From Camarhynchus parvulus (taxonomy: Eukaryota; Chordata; Aves; Passeriformes; Thraupidae): a stretch of 64,000 bases of DNA. The stretch is from assembly GCF_901933205.1 (NCBI RefSeq), contig NC_044584.1, positions 15,727,001 to 15,791,000 on the forward strand, given 5' to 3'. A program made the position numbers and the translations under genes. The notes under the pieces are model-generated. The model had not been told where the DNA came from. It made no database searches and saw only the letters and a program-made list of their open reading frames with translations. Of the stretch, positions 1 through 12,700 are shown piece by piece (positions within the stretch are counted from its first letter, which is position 1; every line of letters begins with the position of its first letter).

Positions 1-3000
1 CAATACACACGTTCTGAAAGAGCCACGTATTAACAGCCTGAGAATTAGCTCCACTCGAAACAGAAGAATCTCTACCAATTCACTGAATTATCACAGCTAC
101 TGAAGCAAAGTCTGCAATCTCTGCTCCCAGCTCTGCTCTGCCTGTAATGACAGCAGGGCACAGAGCAGAGCAGGAGCTGCAGGGTTTGGGTTACAGCCTG
201 TTTAGCACTCCTGTCCACTACCAGCCTAGACCATGACTGCTTTGAAAAACACAGACTGGGGCTGCAGAAAGCAGGCAGTAATCATGAGGTAATTACATTT
301 TCAAATGACATAAATTAACCACAATTGTGAGAAATATTCCCTTTGATCCACCGCTGGATGGCATAAATATGACTTTTTATATAACCCTTTACTTTGAAAC
401 TCACTTTAGAAGAGTTTGAAGCATGAAGCACGCAAAGCAAAGACTTACATAATGAACAGAAAATGTATTTACTAAGGACAAGGCAATATTCCACTGCATT
501 TCCCTCAAAAATGCACACAATGAAAAGCAACGTGGATCAGAGAATACAGCAGTGTCCTATGCAAAATCCCAGTGCTGACAGCCTTGAACTCAGTTCCAGC
601 CTGAATTCAGACCTCAGTTTCTACCCAGTCCATCACCCCATGCCAGGGCACACCACGAGGCCAGGCCAAACGGGAAATTCAGCCCATGGTTTTTCTGACC
701 TATGAGGACATGGCAGAGCAAATACACTCACCCATTTTATCATAAATCAGCCTCAAACATTTGGATCAAGTTATTTATTACCTTATGCCCAGACATAAAG
801 AGGAAAAACAATTTTAAAACGTCACAGCTGGAGTGCAATGAGAATTCTGACTTGATATTTGGAATTACAGCTGGTACCTTTCTATTACATTGGCATCTTT
901 GATAATATTTACAAAGCTAAACACCATGGTGTACAACAAGATTTGAATGAGAGCACTTAACCACATGACTTTCAAAACACATATTTTAATTTTATCTGGA
1001 TTATAATCGGTAATAAATGATGTTTTCATTAATTGGCCAGAACCCTCATTTCATTATCTCAGACAAGAGAAACAGGGACTGTAAGTAGGCATTGCAATTT
1101 TAAAGTAATGCAATCCTTCATCTGACTAGAATACAATATGAATATTTCACTATTTGAATGACTCTAATTTTTCACTTCCTGCTCAGGCAGAACTGATTCG
1201 AGACAGCACTTCATTTTTTTAAAAAAATATGCATGGGTTCAAAAGTGCATGCCAACATATGGACATAGAGTAATTCTTTAAAAACTCAGCACTGGAGGCT
1301 ATGAAGAGCAGATCTTATACAGAAAAAAAAAAAAAATCAATATAAAGAAAAAAATTATTCCAGATGTAATTGAAGTCATACATTTTTACATGACTTCTGC
1401 TATACACCCAATTACTGCTATTTATCAAACAGCAGACAACATTGAACCTGGCAGCATAAAAAACAAATTTTCCTAAGTTAGGAAAAAAATAAAAAAAAAG
1501 AAAAAAATCATCAGAAAGGGAAAGAAAAAAGATACAAATAATAAATAATTCAATATTCCTGAGGAAAGCTCTTGCAGAAAAGGCCTGACTGATTCAAACA
1601 TCAGACGTGAGGCTGACAAGAGATATATCGATTTAGACAATTCTATCATTATTATTCCAGCCTGAGTCCTTCAGAAAAGCTGTTCTTTTTGCCCCTGTTT
1701 TTATTGCTGTAACTGCCAACCTTTCCTCTTCTACCTTCCTCTCTTTGAACTTGGACTCATTATGGCTTTATTCTCAGTCTAGCTATAAAACACTAAGTAG
1801 AAATCCTGGTTTCATCTATTTGAAATCTAAGTTCAGTTAAAGATACAATGGTGGAAAATATTTGCTTTATGTACATGCAACTTCAATGCTTCCTTAAAAT
1901 AGGTCAAGTGCTTCTTGAAGTTTCTAATTATAAGAACAGGCCTTTGACTTCAGGATTAAATACATGCAAGATGACAACACTTTTTAGCTCCAATTTAACT
2001 TTGCTGACTTCAAACCTTTACCAAACTTGCCAGTGACTGCCCCTAAGTTGATATGTGGACATGAACTAGTTTTTGTACACAAACTGATGTTTTAGTTTGT
2101 TCTCTCCACCTGAATAGCACTGCACCACTGGAGCTGTTCTCAACAAAAAGCCAAGCAAACAAGGAAAACCCAGCCCAAAATCCTGGTAGGTCAGTGGAAA
2201 TGAGAAAATGAAGCTGTATAATTACTGGAAGAAAGAATTCCTCCATTAGGCATCTGCAAGCAGAACTATTTCTTCTCTGTTCGATGTGTTAATTACAACT
2301 GGATAGGATATGCCACAGAAAATTAACAGTCTTGCAAAGACATCAGAGGTAAACACACAAAACAGGAGCTGCTGAAGGGTCAGGAGAGCAAGTCAATTTT
2401 GAAGAAAGATAAAAGAACTGTCATGTATATGATTGCTTATGAAAGAGAAGAGGGCAATCCTGCCTTGTTATCATCAGTTAATTAGGCACTACAGTCAGGC
2501 GTGCATACGCTGCAACATTTGCCATGGTAATCAAATGTATTATTCAAATGTGAAACAAAACAAAAGCAAGGCAACTCTGACAGGGGAGAATGCAATCTGC
2601 CCACACAAAGGTGCTGAATTAACTTTATCTGTTAAAAGGAAACTCGGGAAGATGTTACATCAACTTTCTCAAACTGCACTGCCTTGAAATTCAGCCTGCA
2701 ATTCTGCTTCTAAAGAAAATACTCTTTTCCAAATTTGATTCACATGTGAGGTGATGACCTTTGCAAGCAAAGACAAGGGTAATGAAAAGCAATTGATAGT
2801 GCAGTAGGATTCTGTTATGTCTTTAATATAAATATGACACTGAGACTAACAAATGCACTCTTGACAAAGCATGCAATCTCCTGAGTAAAGAAAAGAAAAA
2901 AGAAAGCAATATACCACATTTTCCCTGTCCTGAGCCATAACTGCAAGGAAAAATAAAACTAATAACTGCCCTGCAAATGATGTGATGACACCATGTGATA

Positions 3001-3329
3001 ACTACCCTGTCTCACTGAGGCTTCTACCAATGTTACTGTACAGCCAGTCTTTTTTCAGTTTGTACAAAATGGATGCTTTTTGGTGCTATTTTTATTTGAC
3101 TGGACAGAAGACATCCAATACTAAGTTTGGTACCAAAATTGGGATCTTTGCCAGGGAATGACAACAAGCTAATGGCTTCTCATGTCTTAATATTAAACTT
3201 TTAGACAACATAATTTTCAGATCATGTGTTTCCTTTACATGGGATTGGGAAGCAAAATCCCACTGGACTTTTTTCACCTTCAGCAAGCTTCATATCCCTA
3301 AAGGGGTGACTCTGGATAAAATGTAGGTT
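1..3329. other. AT-rich single-copy non-coding sequence
   Basis: No exon, RNA gene or recognisable mobile element is seen. Frames of 60-85 codons occur on both strands but none has a domain, signal peptide or plausible splice context. The block has short A-rich runs (1322-1336 and about 1484-1540). A small inverted repeat at 130-171 pairs an 11-base GCTCTGCTCTG arm with CAGAGCAGAGC. The rest has the uneven AT-rich texture of ordinary bird intron or intergenic DNA. Confidence 0.6.
130..171. repeat. Short inverted repeat, hairpin-forming
   Basis: The arm GCTCTGCTCTG (130-140) is complementary to CAGAGCAGAGC (161-171), and an inner CTGT/ACAG pair closes on a 4-base AATG loop. The sequence could fold as a single stem of roughly 40 nucleotides with a bulge. 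I do not recognise it as a known microRNA precursor. CTG-rich arms of this sort arise easily by chance. Confidence 0.4.
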
Positions 3330-3552
3330 CCCCGCTAGGAGTGTGGAAGGGAGAGCAGGGCACAGCTCCTCAGGAAAATCTGGGGGGATTGGGAGAGGGA
3401 TTCCAGTGGGCTGATTGGATCCGTGTCTCCAGGGAGGGGGTGAGGGACCTGGAGAAGAGCAGATCAGTCAGAAGCACCTGCCACGCCTGCTGCCTGAGCA
3501 GGAGCCTCTGAGCCACCATCCTGTCAATGCCAGGAGCCCCTGATGGAGGGAG
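3330..3552. other. GC-rich block left of a solo LTR
   Basis: This stretch is markedly richer in G and C than its surroundings and has several G-runs on the plus strand (3382-3387, then GGG runs at short spacing to about 3445). A matching GC-rich tail continues on the far side of the LTR (3977-4140), so the LTR probably landed in an older GC-rich segment. That segment could be a decayed mobile element or a former exon or regulatory region. I cannot assign it to a family, and the open frame on the minus strand has no recognisable domain. Confidence 0.4.
3545..3550. repeat. Candidate target-site duplication (left)
   Basis: The hexamer GGAGGG lies two bases outside the left TG of the minus-strand LTR and recurs directly after its right CA (3971-3976). 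Six bases is the usual duplication size for class II (ERVK-like) elements. The two extra bases (AG) on this side mean one boundary is off by two or has mutated. Confidence 0.55.
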
Positions 3553-3970
3553 TGATGTGGTCTGACCCGATGATTCAGGAAGGCTGAACAAATGCTTTAC
3601 TAAGCTATACTATATTACACTAATACTATGCTAAATTACATACCAAAAATACAGTATATCAAAGAATACTAAAAGAAAACCCCTGAGACAGTCAGGACAT
3701 GGCTTTGAGTGACCGGCTAATCACTCAAAACAACTTTCACCAGTGTCCAATTAACAAATCACTCCAGGTAAACAATTTCCATAACACATTCCACATGTGC
3801 AAAACAATAGGAGCAGCGAATAGAGATAAGAATTGTTTTCTTCTCTGAAGTTCTCACTGCTTTCCCCAGGAAAAACCCTGGGAGAGAGAATTATGTCTCT
3901 CTCTGTTCAGAGAATTCCACACCATCCCATGCTGCTCTCTATAGGCTCCCAGTTCCTGGGGACGATGTCA
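3553..3970 (-). mobile_element. Solo LTR of an endogenous retrovirus
   Basis: Read on the minus strand the element begins TGACATCG and ends CCACATCA. This gives the TG...CA termini of retroviral LTRs with short imperfect inverted ends, and it is about 418 bp long. A GGAGGG hexamer flanks it on both sides. The 3' part is AT-rich and carries an AGTAAA polyadenylation-like hexamer (complement of TTTACT near 3597), as expected for an R/U5 region. No primer-binding site, gag, pol or env sequence and no second LTR occur nearby. It is therefore a solo LTR left by recombination between two LTRs, typical of passerine genomes. Family not assigned; class II is inferred from the 6-bp flanking repeat. Confidence 0.78.
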
Positions 3971-3976
3971 GGAGGG
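3971..3976. repeat. Candidate target-site duplication (right)
   Basis: GGAGGG immediately follows the CA end of the LTR and matches the hexamer at 3545-3550. Together the pair supports an insertion event rather than a chance LTR-like stretch. Confidence 0.55.
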
Positions 3977-5293
3977 AACCTCTGAAATGGTGATAATCTC
4001 ACCGTGCTTTATCACCCCCTGCCTCCATCCTTAGCTGAAGGACACAAACCCTCAGGGCAGGGGCTCCTCGAACCAGCACCAGGACCCTGATGTGGCAGAG
4101 CAGACACAGCCCGTGCTCTTGAGCACTCCCTGCACTCCAGACCTACTTCTGAAAGACTAGGAAATAACTGATACTTTTTCACCCTCATTTTGTAGTTCTT
4201 CAAACATTTTCCAATTTCATGTTCTTGCATAACAACTATGGCTTCCTTCTATTCTGCCAAAAAAACCCACTGACAATACAATAAAGAAAAATATCTTTGC
4301 TGAGTGGGCAGGTACTGACCAACTTCGGTGATTAAATTATTCTACAAATACCAGTGAAAAGAAGTAATAAAAATACAAAATTATGTAGCAGAGTATTATC
4401 TATTATGATATTATTTTGAAGACAGCTGCCATCAAAAGATATATATCCCCAGTGAAAATCAATGCAAATGGAATTTATCTAACAAATCTGTATTTTTTTT
4501 TTTGAATGTCTCTGCTTTCCAATCCCTCCTTTTCCTGCACAATATTCTCAGTGTTTGACCATCTCAATCAAATACTAGAGAAGAAAATAACACGATACAG
4601 AAGTCACTCTTCTGATCAAATTAGGCTAACATGGATCAATATAAAACCTTAGTGCATCTGCAATCTCAGAGTCTTCAGTGTCCAGGCTTTCAGTAATCTC
4701 TGAGAAAGAAGTAATATCTGTTTCCTTGACACGGACGTTTTCTTTTAGTCAGTCTGTCACTTCCCATTTCAGTTAACAAAATGTTGGATGCAGCTCATCA
4801 TTGGACAAATATTACAGTCCTATAGAGTACAAAATGGGAGGAATTGTTTCAGACTGAAAATTCAATACAAAAACAGTTCTGCAAGGAATTCCACAAACTG
4901 TAGAAGACAGAGATACATAAATGTGAAAACATAACACTACATATACACCTTATTTTTCCCCCAAGCATTCAGAAATGTTTTAAATTTATTTTGGAAGACA
5001 AGAAAGGATAGTAATAAAACCCATGTAAAACAGGGAAAGAGAAAAGCAGCACCAATACAACTCCCTGGCCTCGCAAATAGGCCTTGTTTTACCTTCTAAT
5101 CAATGCAAATATTTACTGTGATCAGAGAGAGACGACCTGGCTACTAAATCAGTTCAGCATTCATCTTGCTAATACAAACAGCTATGTTTTCATAACCTAG
5201 AGATGCAAATGTCTCGTGGTCAATGGACAAAACATCTGGATTGATGAGAGGTGTGAGGATATAGAAAGAAAATAGCAATCTGCAAAAATAACT

Positions 5294-5323
5294 CCTCTTT
5301 ACATTATTCCTCTTTACATTTTA
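5294..5323. repeat. 15-bp tandem duplication, two copies
   Basis: CCTCTTTACATTATT is followed directly by CCTCTTTACATTTTA, a head-to-tail duplication differing at one base. It most likely arose by replication slippage. No function is implied. Confidence 0.8.
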
Positions 5324-7883
5324 CTGCATTTCCAACAGTCAGATTTACGTAATGAATCTGAAGTGAGAATGCAGCAAATAATGCCCATCCAAGATTGACA
5401 CTGTTTTAAGTGTTACCCCCTTTAAAACTGCACTGACAACTGTTCCAAGACTCCCTGACACCCCCAAGCCCTTTACCAAGGATGAACAGCACCACTCATC
5501 CCATGAAAGATCATACAAATATTGGCTATGTAAAGAGAAAACCAGATATATATGGAAAATCAGAAGCATTCCTGCCACTCAAAAATTGTCGAAACATGTG
5601 AAATTAAGACAAAGAAAATGTCCTTTCTTACTATGCTACCTAGAAGGGAACATTAAAAAAGAAAGAAAAACAAAACAAGCTTTCACTTTTCACCTGATAA
5701 GGCACCCACACCTATTACATCACATAATAAAATTTGTCAGACTTTGCTTTTTATCCACCCAAACCTATTCTGATTTCTGCCTCAGTGTGAAACTCCTTAC
5801 ACTACAGGTAAAGGAGCAGTGAAATTTTAAGAGCAGTACACAAAAATATTTCTATCTTAAATAACTCTCATCTTAGAGTGTTTTCCATTTAAAAAACTCT
5901 TTAGTTGTAATGGAACTCACTTTGTAAGTGTTCCACACAGCAGAAGATGTGTCTTAAGGAGCAGAAAGTCATTGATAGCATATACAAACATCTACCAATA
6001 GAGCTGGGCTTCCATATCTGCATAATTCACAAATGTTAATTAAAACTCTGCAGAAGATCTTCAAGTGTAATGCCTGAATTTTGAGATTACATGACGCTTG
6101 AAAAGTTCAAATAGCTCACATCTTACTGATGCACAACATAAAAACTGATTTTCAAGAATAAGGGTCAACATGGCACCGCAGCACTATTACAAGGAACTCA
6201 ATTTACTGTTTCAGCCTCTTCATTTTAAGATATTGCAGTTTTATCAATTTTTTTCCACACTTTAATTTGTTTGATTATTAGGCAAATACCATATCAAAGC
6301 AGTGAGACTAAAGAGAAATTTCACGCTCTTGAACTTCAGTAAGAAATGCCCACCAGCAAGAAAGTGAATACAATGCAATCTTGAATTGCCAAGGCTCATC
6401 TCAGCCCCAAAGAGAGCAGGTAGGTGGTGCTTAGAAAAATACAGTTGTCTGGAAAAACTAAGTGCATTATGAGAAGCTTTTCTTTCACAGGACTATTATT
6501 TCCTGATTATAATAGTGTCACCTGATATTTTTTCTACATCAGCAGGAAATAACAACACTTTGGGATTTTAAAAATCTCTCTGAATGTGTAAAATAATTTA
6601 AACATATGGTGTTCTGCATTATCTTTCAATGGGATTGTGCTCTGAGTGGGTATGGATATGATTATAGCATTAGCTTTTCCTCTTTTGCATTTAGAACATT
6701 TTTCCTCCGCTCATGTTGATAGGAGAAAAAAAAAGTCTCCTCAATCCACTAAAATAAATACTTCTGTTATATTCTATTGCTCCAACAATGAATAAAGCAA
6801 CCATGCAGGTTTATAATATCAATTCACAGGGTTCTTTCTGCTTCAGTGAACTGTTTCTGAAAGGTTCAGAACAAAGCTACAGGCAGATTGGACAAAGCTG
6901 CTGTAACAGGATTTACATTATACTCAAACTGATAAGACCACATCAGAGAACTGCTCAGTCTCCAGTACCTTTGCTCAGAGTGGCACGAGGGCTGGAAGGA
7001 TTTTGGCTCTCAGCACCTGATCACAGCATCTGTATTACACCTACCAGCTTAAACGCCGATCCAATCTCACCTCTGTAGGATAATTTAAATTTCCTCTTGT
7101 TCCTTTGCACCCTCTTTGTCAAGTGCATTGGCATGGGGATAAAATGGGATCCCAGGAAAGCTACAGCAATATTGAGTTATCTACTGTACTCACATGGTTA
7201 TGAAAGGGAGCAAATTACCTACATACTAACATCTACTGAGATCTAAAGTAATTAAAATATTCTATATTCAAATCATTAGTTGACACTTGTGGGTGGAAGG
7301 AGGGAGAGCGCATCCCAAGGGAAAGCAAACGTAATGCTCAATAAATAATGAATTAAATACCACCAGGTGAAGTCACTGCCCTGGATTTCTTGCAAGCAAC
7401 GAGTTTCTTTGTGCAGTCTTAGCTACAGTCACATTTCTGAACGTGTTTCTGCTTCAAGTAACTGCAATATTTCAGGTTTTTCCTTCCTTCTCCCTTAACC
7501 ACCTTTATCTTTGCAGCCCACACTGATTATGCCAAACTACCCCAAAGAATCCTGGTTTCCTTCTTGCTACTGAACATTCAATAAACGCTCAAACAGAACA
7601 CATTTGTGCACAACAATAAAGTGAAAGCTTTAATTAAACACAAAAGAAAACATCACAGCATTTCTGGAACGTAAAGCTGCCATTCTAGAGATTCCCAATT
7701 ACCTGCTAGAGGTGATTCCCTCAAAGGTCCTGCCTCAGTGCAGCACCTAACACAGATTTTTTGCATCACCATCACAAGCTGGTTACACCTTTTCTGGCAA
7801 CCAGCACTGTCCACAATCCAGCTTTTTTCGCTTAAACATAGCAATAGCCGAGAAAGAGCTCAAAAACAAGGGCAGCAATTAAA

Positions 7884-8150
7884 ATGCACGTTGCTTTTCA
7901 TGCCATGAGCACAATGGCTGGACTCACCAGGGAGGCAGGATGGAAAGTGCTCTGTGCCAAGGCTCGGGACCGGCTCCTGCTGCCACCGAGCGCTGCCCGC
8001 CCGAGCATTCTGCGCTGCTCTGCTCTCAGCAGCCACAAGTTCGGGGCTCTTATTACCTCAAGCAAACCTTGGCTTTTGGTAGCACATTTCCTTCCCAGAA
8101 TGAGACAAACCCTGCAACAGAACTGATTTGTGATCTGCAAAACTCCTGAC
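7884..8150. other. GC-rich spot with a CpG cluster
   Basis: Within AT-rich surroundings, 7964-8043 holds eight CpG dinucleotides in about 80 bases (for example GGGACCGG and CCGCCCGAG). Frames of 69-91 codons are open on both strands, which is what stop-poor GC-rich DNA gives by chance. It is far shorter than a normal CpG island. It could be a remnant of a GC-rich repeat, a small distal regulatory element, or the core of a minor promoter. Nothing here identifies a gene. Confidence 0.45.
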
Positions 8151-9079
8151 GCAGCAAGACACAAAGCAAACAAAGGAAAGAAATATCTTTACCGAAGGTG
8201 GTAGGAATAGGGTGTCTGTAGGAACTTTGCTTATTGGAATGAAAAAATCCCAAACCCACCAAATACACAACATTTAGTAATTTGAACCTGTCACTAAAAG
8301 CACACCCCATCACCCAAAATTAAGACAGCAACGTAGTGGAATATTTACAGTAGTCTGTAATGAATGGTTAAACAGCCTAATATTCACCTATAGCCTGTGA
8401 GAGAATATCTTCCTTTCATAAGAAAAAACTGATTTTAAGAATGCAATACCCACATAAACAATGTAACCTGTACCAAATACTTTGATTCCTGATGTTTAGT
8501 TACAAAAAAAAAAAAAGAGGAATGCTCTCAGATCTGTAGGGAAGGCGTTCCTGCTTCAGAAAAAGCTTTTAATGCTTCTGTTCATGAAAAAGTACACACT
8601 TGTTCTGAGCAACTTCCACTTCAGCTGTAAACTTTGCCTTGGCTGTATGTTCTTTGGCAACACCTGGTGGAGTTTGGATAAAACTACAATAATATTGTAA
8701 AAGAAAAGTTATGGCAACTCTTGGATTTTTTTGGCTAAATGCTTCCGAAGAAGTTACTTAAACTGCTCACAAAATGCAAGCTTCAAGTTAAGAGGAAACA
8801 GTTTCTTGGGTTTCACAAAACATCAGTGGGTATTTTTATAACATCAAATTCCATATCACAATAACTACAATATCTAGCTTTGATCTTGAGATTAGTAGCC
8901 AGCTTGTTTTGAACTACTATAAGGAAAAAAGAACAACAACAAAAAAAAATTAAAAATGCCTTCTACATAATGCAACCCAGAGAAAATAAAAGCTTTCATG
9001 TTTACAAGAAGTTAACTGTCACTCATAGTAGCAAATAGAGGAAACTGTTATCTCTACACAAAAAATTACAATGAAATAA

Positions 9080-9440
9080 GGCACATTTTAAGAGAAAGTG
9101 TCTGACCCCATTTTATAATTTCTCTGTCAATGCCTTGGAAAAGTTTGTCCATTTAGTCAGTAACAGAAGTCATTTCAGCTGAGCAGAAAACAAGTATCTG
9201 CTTGTGGCATGGACCTTCTGAAATTATAACCCATCAAAAACTATTCACACGGTGGGGAGGGGAGGCTTCTCCTCCACGTGATAGTGCAGGGAGCATTCAG
9301 CATAATATGACACAGGGGCTGTCAAATTAGCCTCGTTAGAACCACTGTAATTAACAGAAGGGAGCCCAATGTACTTATCACAGGCAGCCACTTGTATTCA
9401 AATCATGCTGAAGAGTTCTGAGGCCCAGAAGCATATTTCT
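9080..9440. promoter_or_regulatory. Candidate conserved non-coding element
   Basis: The stretch lacks low-complexity sequence and carries words typical of developmental enhancers. TGTCAAATTAG at 9320-9330 joins a TGTCA core (MEIS/TGIF-like) to an ATTAG homeodomain core, and TAATTA lies at 9348-9353. Isolated CpGs survive in AT-rich sequence, and a short G-rich hairpin lies near 9252-9280. This is inference from texture; conservation cannot be tested here. Confidence 0.3.
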
Positions 9441-9709
9441 TGTTTTTCTTTATCTTTGTTCCCCTATCAAAGCACTAAAACCCAGCAGCATTTTACCCCA
9501 AGAATAACATATAAAGAGAATTTGTGATTTATTTTCTCTTTATACAGCCTAGCAATAAATTAATGAAGAAATCTACTGACACAGGTGAAATTATCTTTTA
9601 TGGAAGGCTTTCAGCTTATTAAAACCTAGGTTAAAATTAAACATGATGCTAAGAAATAATTGTACTGATGGCCAACTTTTTTATTTGGTATCTCTTCTAT
9701 TGCAAACAA

Positions 9710-9796
9710 TTTTAGATTCTGATGTTTGGAAATGCACTATCTCCTTTGCAAATTGGCTGTGAGATGTCAAACATTTTTGTCAAGCAATGTTCAGGA
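9710..9796 (+). repeat. Copy 1 of a ~90-bp direct repeat
   Basis: This segment, starting TTTTAGATTCTGATG, recurs at 13700-13790 in the same orientation with about five substitutions and one extra T. The similarity may continue weakly ~30 bp upstream (TATTTGGTATCTCTTCT against TATTTTGGTCTTCT). It shows none of the hallmarks of CR1, an LTR or a tRNA-derived SINE. It may be a local duplication or two copies of an unrecognised interspersed repeat. Confidence 0.85.
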
Positions 9797-12700
9797 ATAG
9801 AGCGTGGGATTACTCCCCAGATGTGAAACACCTCACAGATCACTGCCCATCCTTCCAGCCTGTCTCTGATACATTCATTTTACAAACAGATATAATGCTG
9901 CAGGTTGAAAGCTAAGCCGAGGTGAGGTGCGTGTCAATATGTTAACTAAAATATCACCATGACAAAGGGTTTAGATGTAAAGCATTTAAGCATAGAAGTA
10001 ACGCTATCCATTTAAAAATTAGGATCTCAACCTCAAATTAGGACCTAAACTTTAAAGAACAAGCCTGCTTTCAATTTCTCCAAGCCTTTCACCTGAGCAC
10101 TATAAAGCGCTTGGAAGTAATTAAGGGATTGAATTTCCAAGAGGTCTGGAGAAGAGCATAGGGATCACTTAACAGCCACCTTTTAGGTGAAGCAGAGATG
10201 CACCAGGACACCCTACAAATGCTTTTGAAAGAAAAGGAAGGGAAAAGCCTTTATCATGTTAAAAAAAAATAAAAAATCTAAAATCTAAATTACACCTTTA
10301 GTGCCAAGCTGTGATGTTTCATAACCAAGAGCAGCAGCATCCTGGGGTTGCTAAGAACCTGAAGTAAAACTTCCTGCATGTTTTCTATTCTGCTGGAAAA
10401 TTTGCAAAGCTGTCTTTAGCAATAGATGCTTTAATGGCTCAAGACAAGTGTAGAGTGATTTCAGCTTTGTGTCTCATAGTGCAGACTCACAGTGTGTGCT
10501 GAAGGTAGAGCCCAATCTTCATAACTGCACATTTCCACATTCCTGATGGTAGAGAGATGCATCTTTAAATTCTGCAGCTCAGAATTGTGCACATCTGAGG
10601 GAAATGCATTTTTCAATTAATAGGTTTGGGCCTTTTTTTTTTTTGTTCTAACTTCAACTAATTTAAGGAGTATTAAAAACAAATAAATAAACAAGATTGT
10701 TGCAATTTAGATCCTGCATATCTTTCATTTACTTTCAAGCTGCTGCCAGAAAAAGGGAGCAAGGTAGTAGACAAAAGGTCCAGCAACTGAAGTACAAGAT
10801 TCAATTCCTTTAAATGCATTTAAAGGCTCTAAAAGCCATGTTATAGTATCTTCCCCAAACCATTCAGTTTCTGCTAGATTTAGCACTTTTGTCTCTTTGT
10901 ATTCGCAGACTTCACATAGCTTCTCCCAGGCTGGCAGGCCAACATATTAGAAATAAAATGCAATTCTGGTATCTGACACTTCAATTTAGCTTCTTCAGTA
11001 GCAAAGATCATCAACTGCACTGCTTTCTCCCATGACAGAAGATCACCTAAATATCACTTAACTGATGTGAGCTCTGTTGGTAATGCATACACTGTCTCCC
11101 CACTACATTACCACCATGCTGCCTAGAACAAAAATCAATTTTTAATTGACTGGATTATTTGAGGAATGTGGCCCATCCACTGTGCACTGCTGATAGATTC
11201 TCCTGGTTTTCCTGTCAGCAAAGACTGTAAAATTTGAAGCAACTTCAATACAGTAATTCAGGGATTTATCCAGAAGCCATATGAACAGAACAACATCACA
11301 GTGTTTTTCAGTACTACCTCTCCATTATTCTCTCTCCTGGCTAACCAAGTGAGGACTCTAAACCACAGTACACATGAAAAAATAAACCACTGACACAGGA
11401 AAAATGATGAGTTTTTCACTGCAATGAAAATCATGCAAAGAATCCAAACGAATAAAGAACACAGAGGACTGGAGAGGACTTGAAAAAATCCTGTCAAGGC
11501 ATGGAAAGTTACACTCCAGAGCATCAAACCTGCAGGATCCAGGAGCAATCTGCAATTCCTGGGCCCAGCAGCAGCCAAAGTGGATTTCTCAGCTAAGAAC
11601 CACTCCTGCTTCCTTCAGTAACCACTGCTGCCGTGAGATCCACACCCCGCAGTTAAGGCAAAGGGTTGACATGAAAAAATAACATTACACAGATGAAAAC
11701 ATGGGGGTCAGGGGGTATAAACCACTCAACACTTCACCAGGAAATATTGCAGCAAGCAGTTTCACAAAGCACAGCATAAACTGTTCACTGACTGGTGTAG
11801 GGACTGTGAAAGTCTCTGTCACTTCCACAAGTTTTCTGACAACTGTATAATTTTCCCAACTTTTATCTTTCCTTTTCTTGCTGCTGAAACAAAAGACAAC
11901 TGCACTGATGTCCTAAACAGAAAATTCTAGTCTTGTACCACAACCCTTTCCAGCAGAGTCAAGTGTCAAACTCTGCACTGACTCACTCTGGTTTTAATTG
12001 ATTCTGAGCAATGTCAAAACCAGCGCAGCAACAGAAATTGCAAATTAAAGGTACTGCTATGTGGCCAGGATAGATCTATATATGAGATATGTTTGGCTTC
12101 TTATGTTTCTGATTCTCATTTCACAAACATCCAAAATTGCCATTTTTTTTTCCTTTAATCACATGCATTAGAGCTGGACAAAGTGGTTGGATTACCTGCA
12201 GTACAAATTAGACACAATCAGTGTTCTAGCCAATAAACACACAGATCAGGATCAGAGGGGTCTGTGCTGGCTGTAACAAAGCTGAGAGAAGACAGAAACC
12301 CCTGATCTTGCATGAAGTCAGAGTGACACAGTAAGGGAAGGCTGGATTTGGGTTAGAGCTGTCAGTACAAAGTGAGCCTGGTGAGGTTTCTCTCAGATCA
12401 CACCTTGTACCCTGTTAGCCTGACATTTCTGATGCACTGCAGAAAACTTTTCCACTTAAACAACAACAACAAACTTTGGTATTTTTTCAGAGCTCCATCC
12501 ACTTTCAAGTTTCTCCATGAGCTCCTAAAGTAGATGAAGAACAAACAAATATTTCAACTTTTTGTTCTGGTTTGGTGGGGTTTCTGTTTGTTTGTTTTCC
12601 CCCTGTTAGGGTTATTATTATCATTTTTTTTTCTCCTGGTGCTTCATGGCAGTAACATCCCCAAAGCTTAACTAGATGTTAGTTAAAAACAAGCCATTTG

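Larger units (their letters stand above)
3977..9079. other. Non-coding sequence with few repeats
   Basis: The first 160 bases continue the GC-rich block interrupted by the LTR. The rest is AT-rich and apparently single-copy. It includes a 15-bp tandem duplication (5294-5323) and a CpG-dense spot (7963-8045). A stretch around 5080-5260 mixes AT-rich homeodomain-like words with isolated CpGs and could be a conserved element. Open frames reach 96 codons (6788-7078, plus) but have no domain and no splice context. The A-run at about 8503-8515 is simple sequence. Confidence 0.55.

Noticed and set aside
3382..3450. Possible G-quadruplex from clustered G-runs
   Set aside because: At least one loop is about 8 bases and the runs are uneven; it does not meet the usual four-run, short-loop pattern.
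11258..11578. 106-codon minus-strand frame with a hydrophobic, membrane-like profile
   Set aside because: The hydrophobicity comes from T-rich DNA; the charge pattern does not suggest a real membrane protein and no splice or promoter context is seen.
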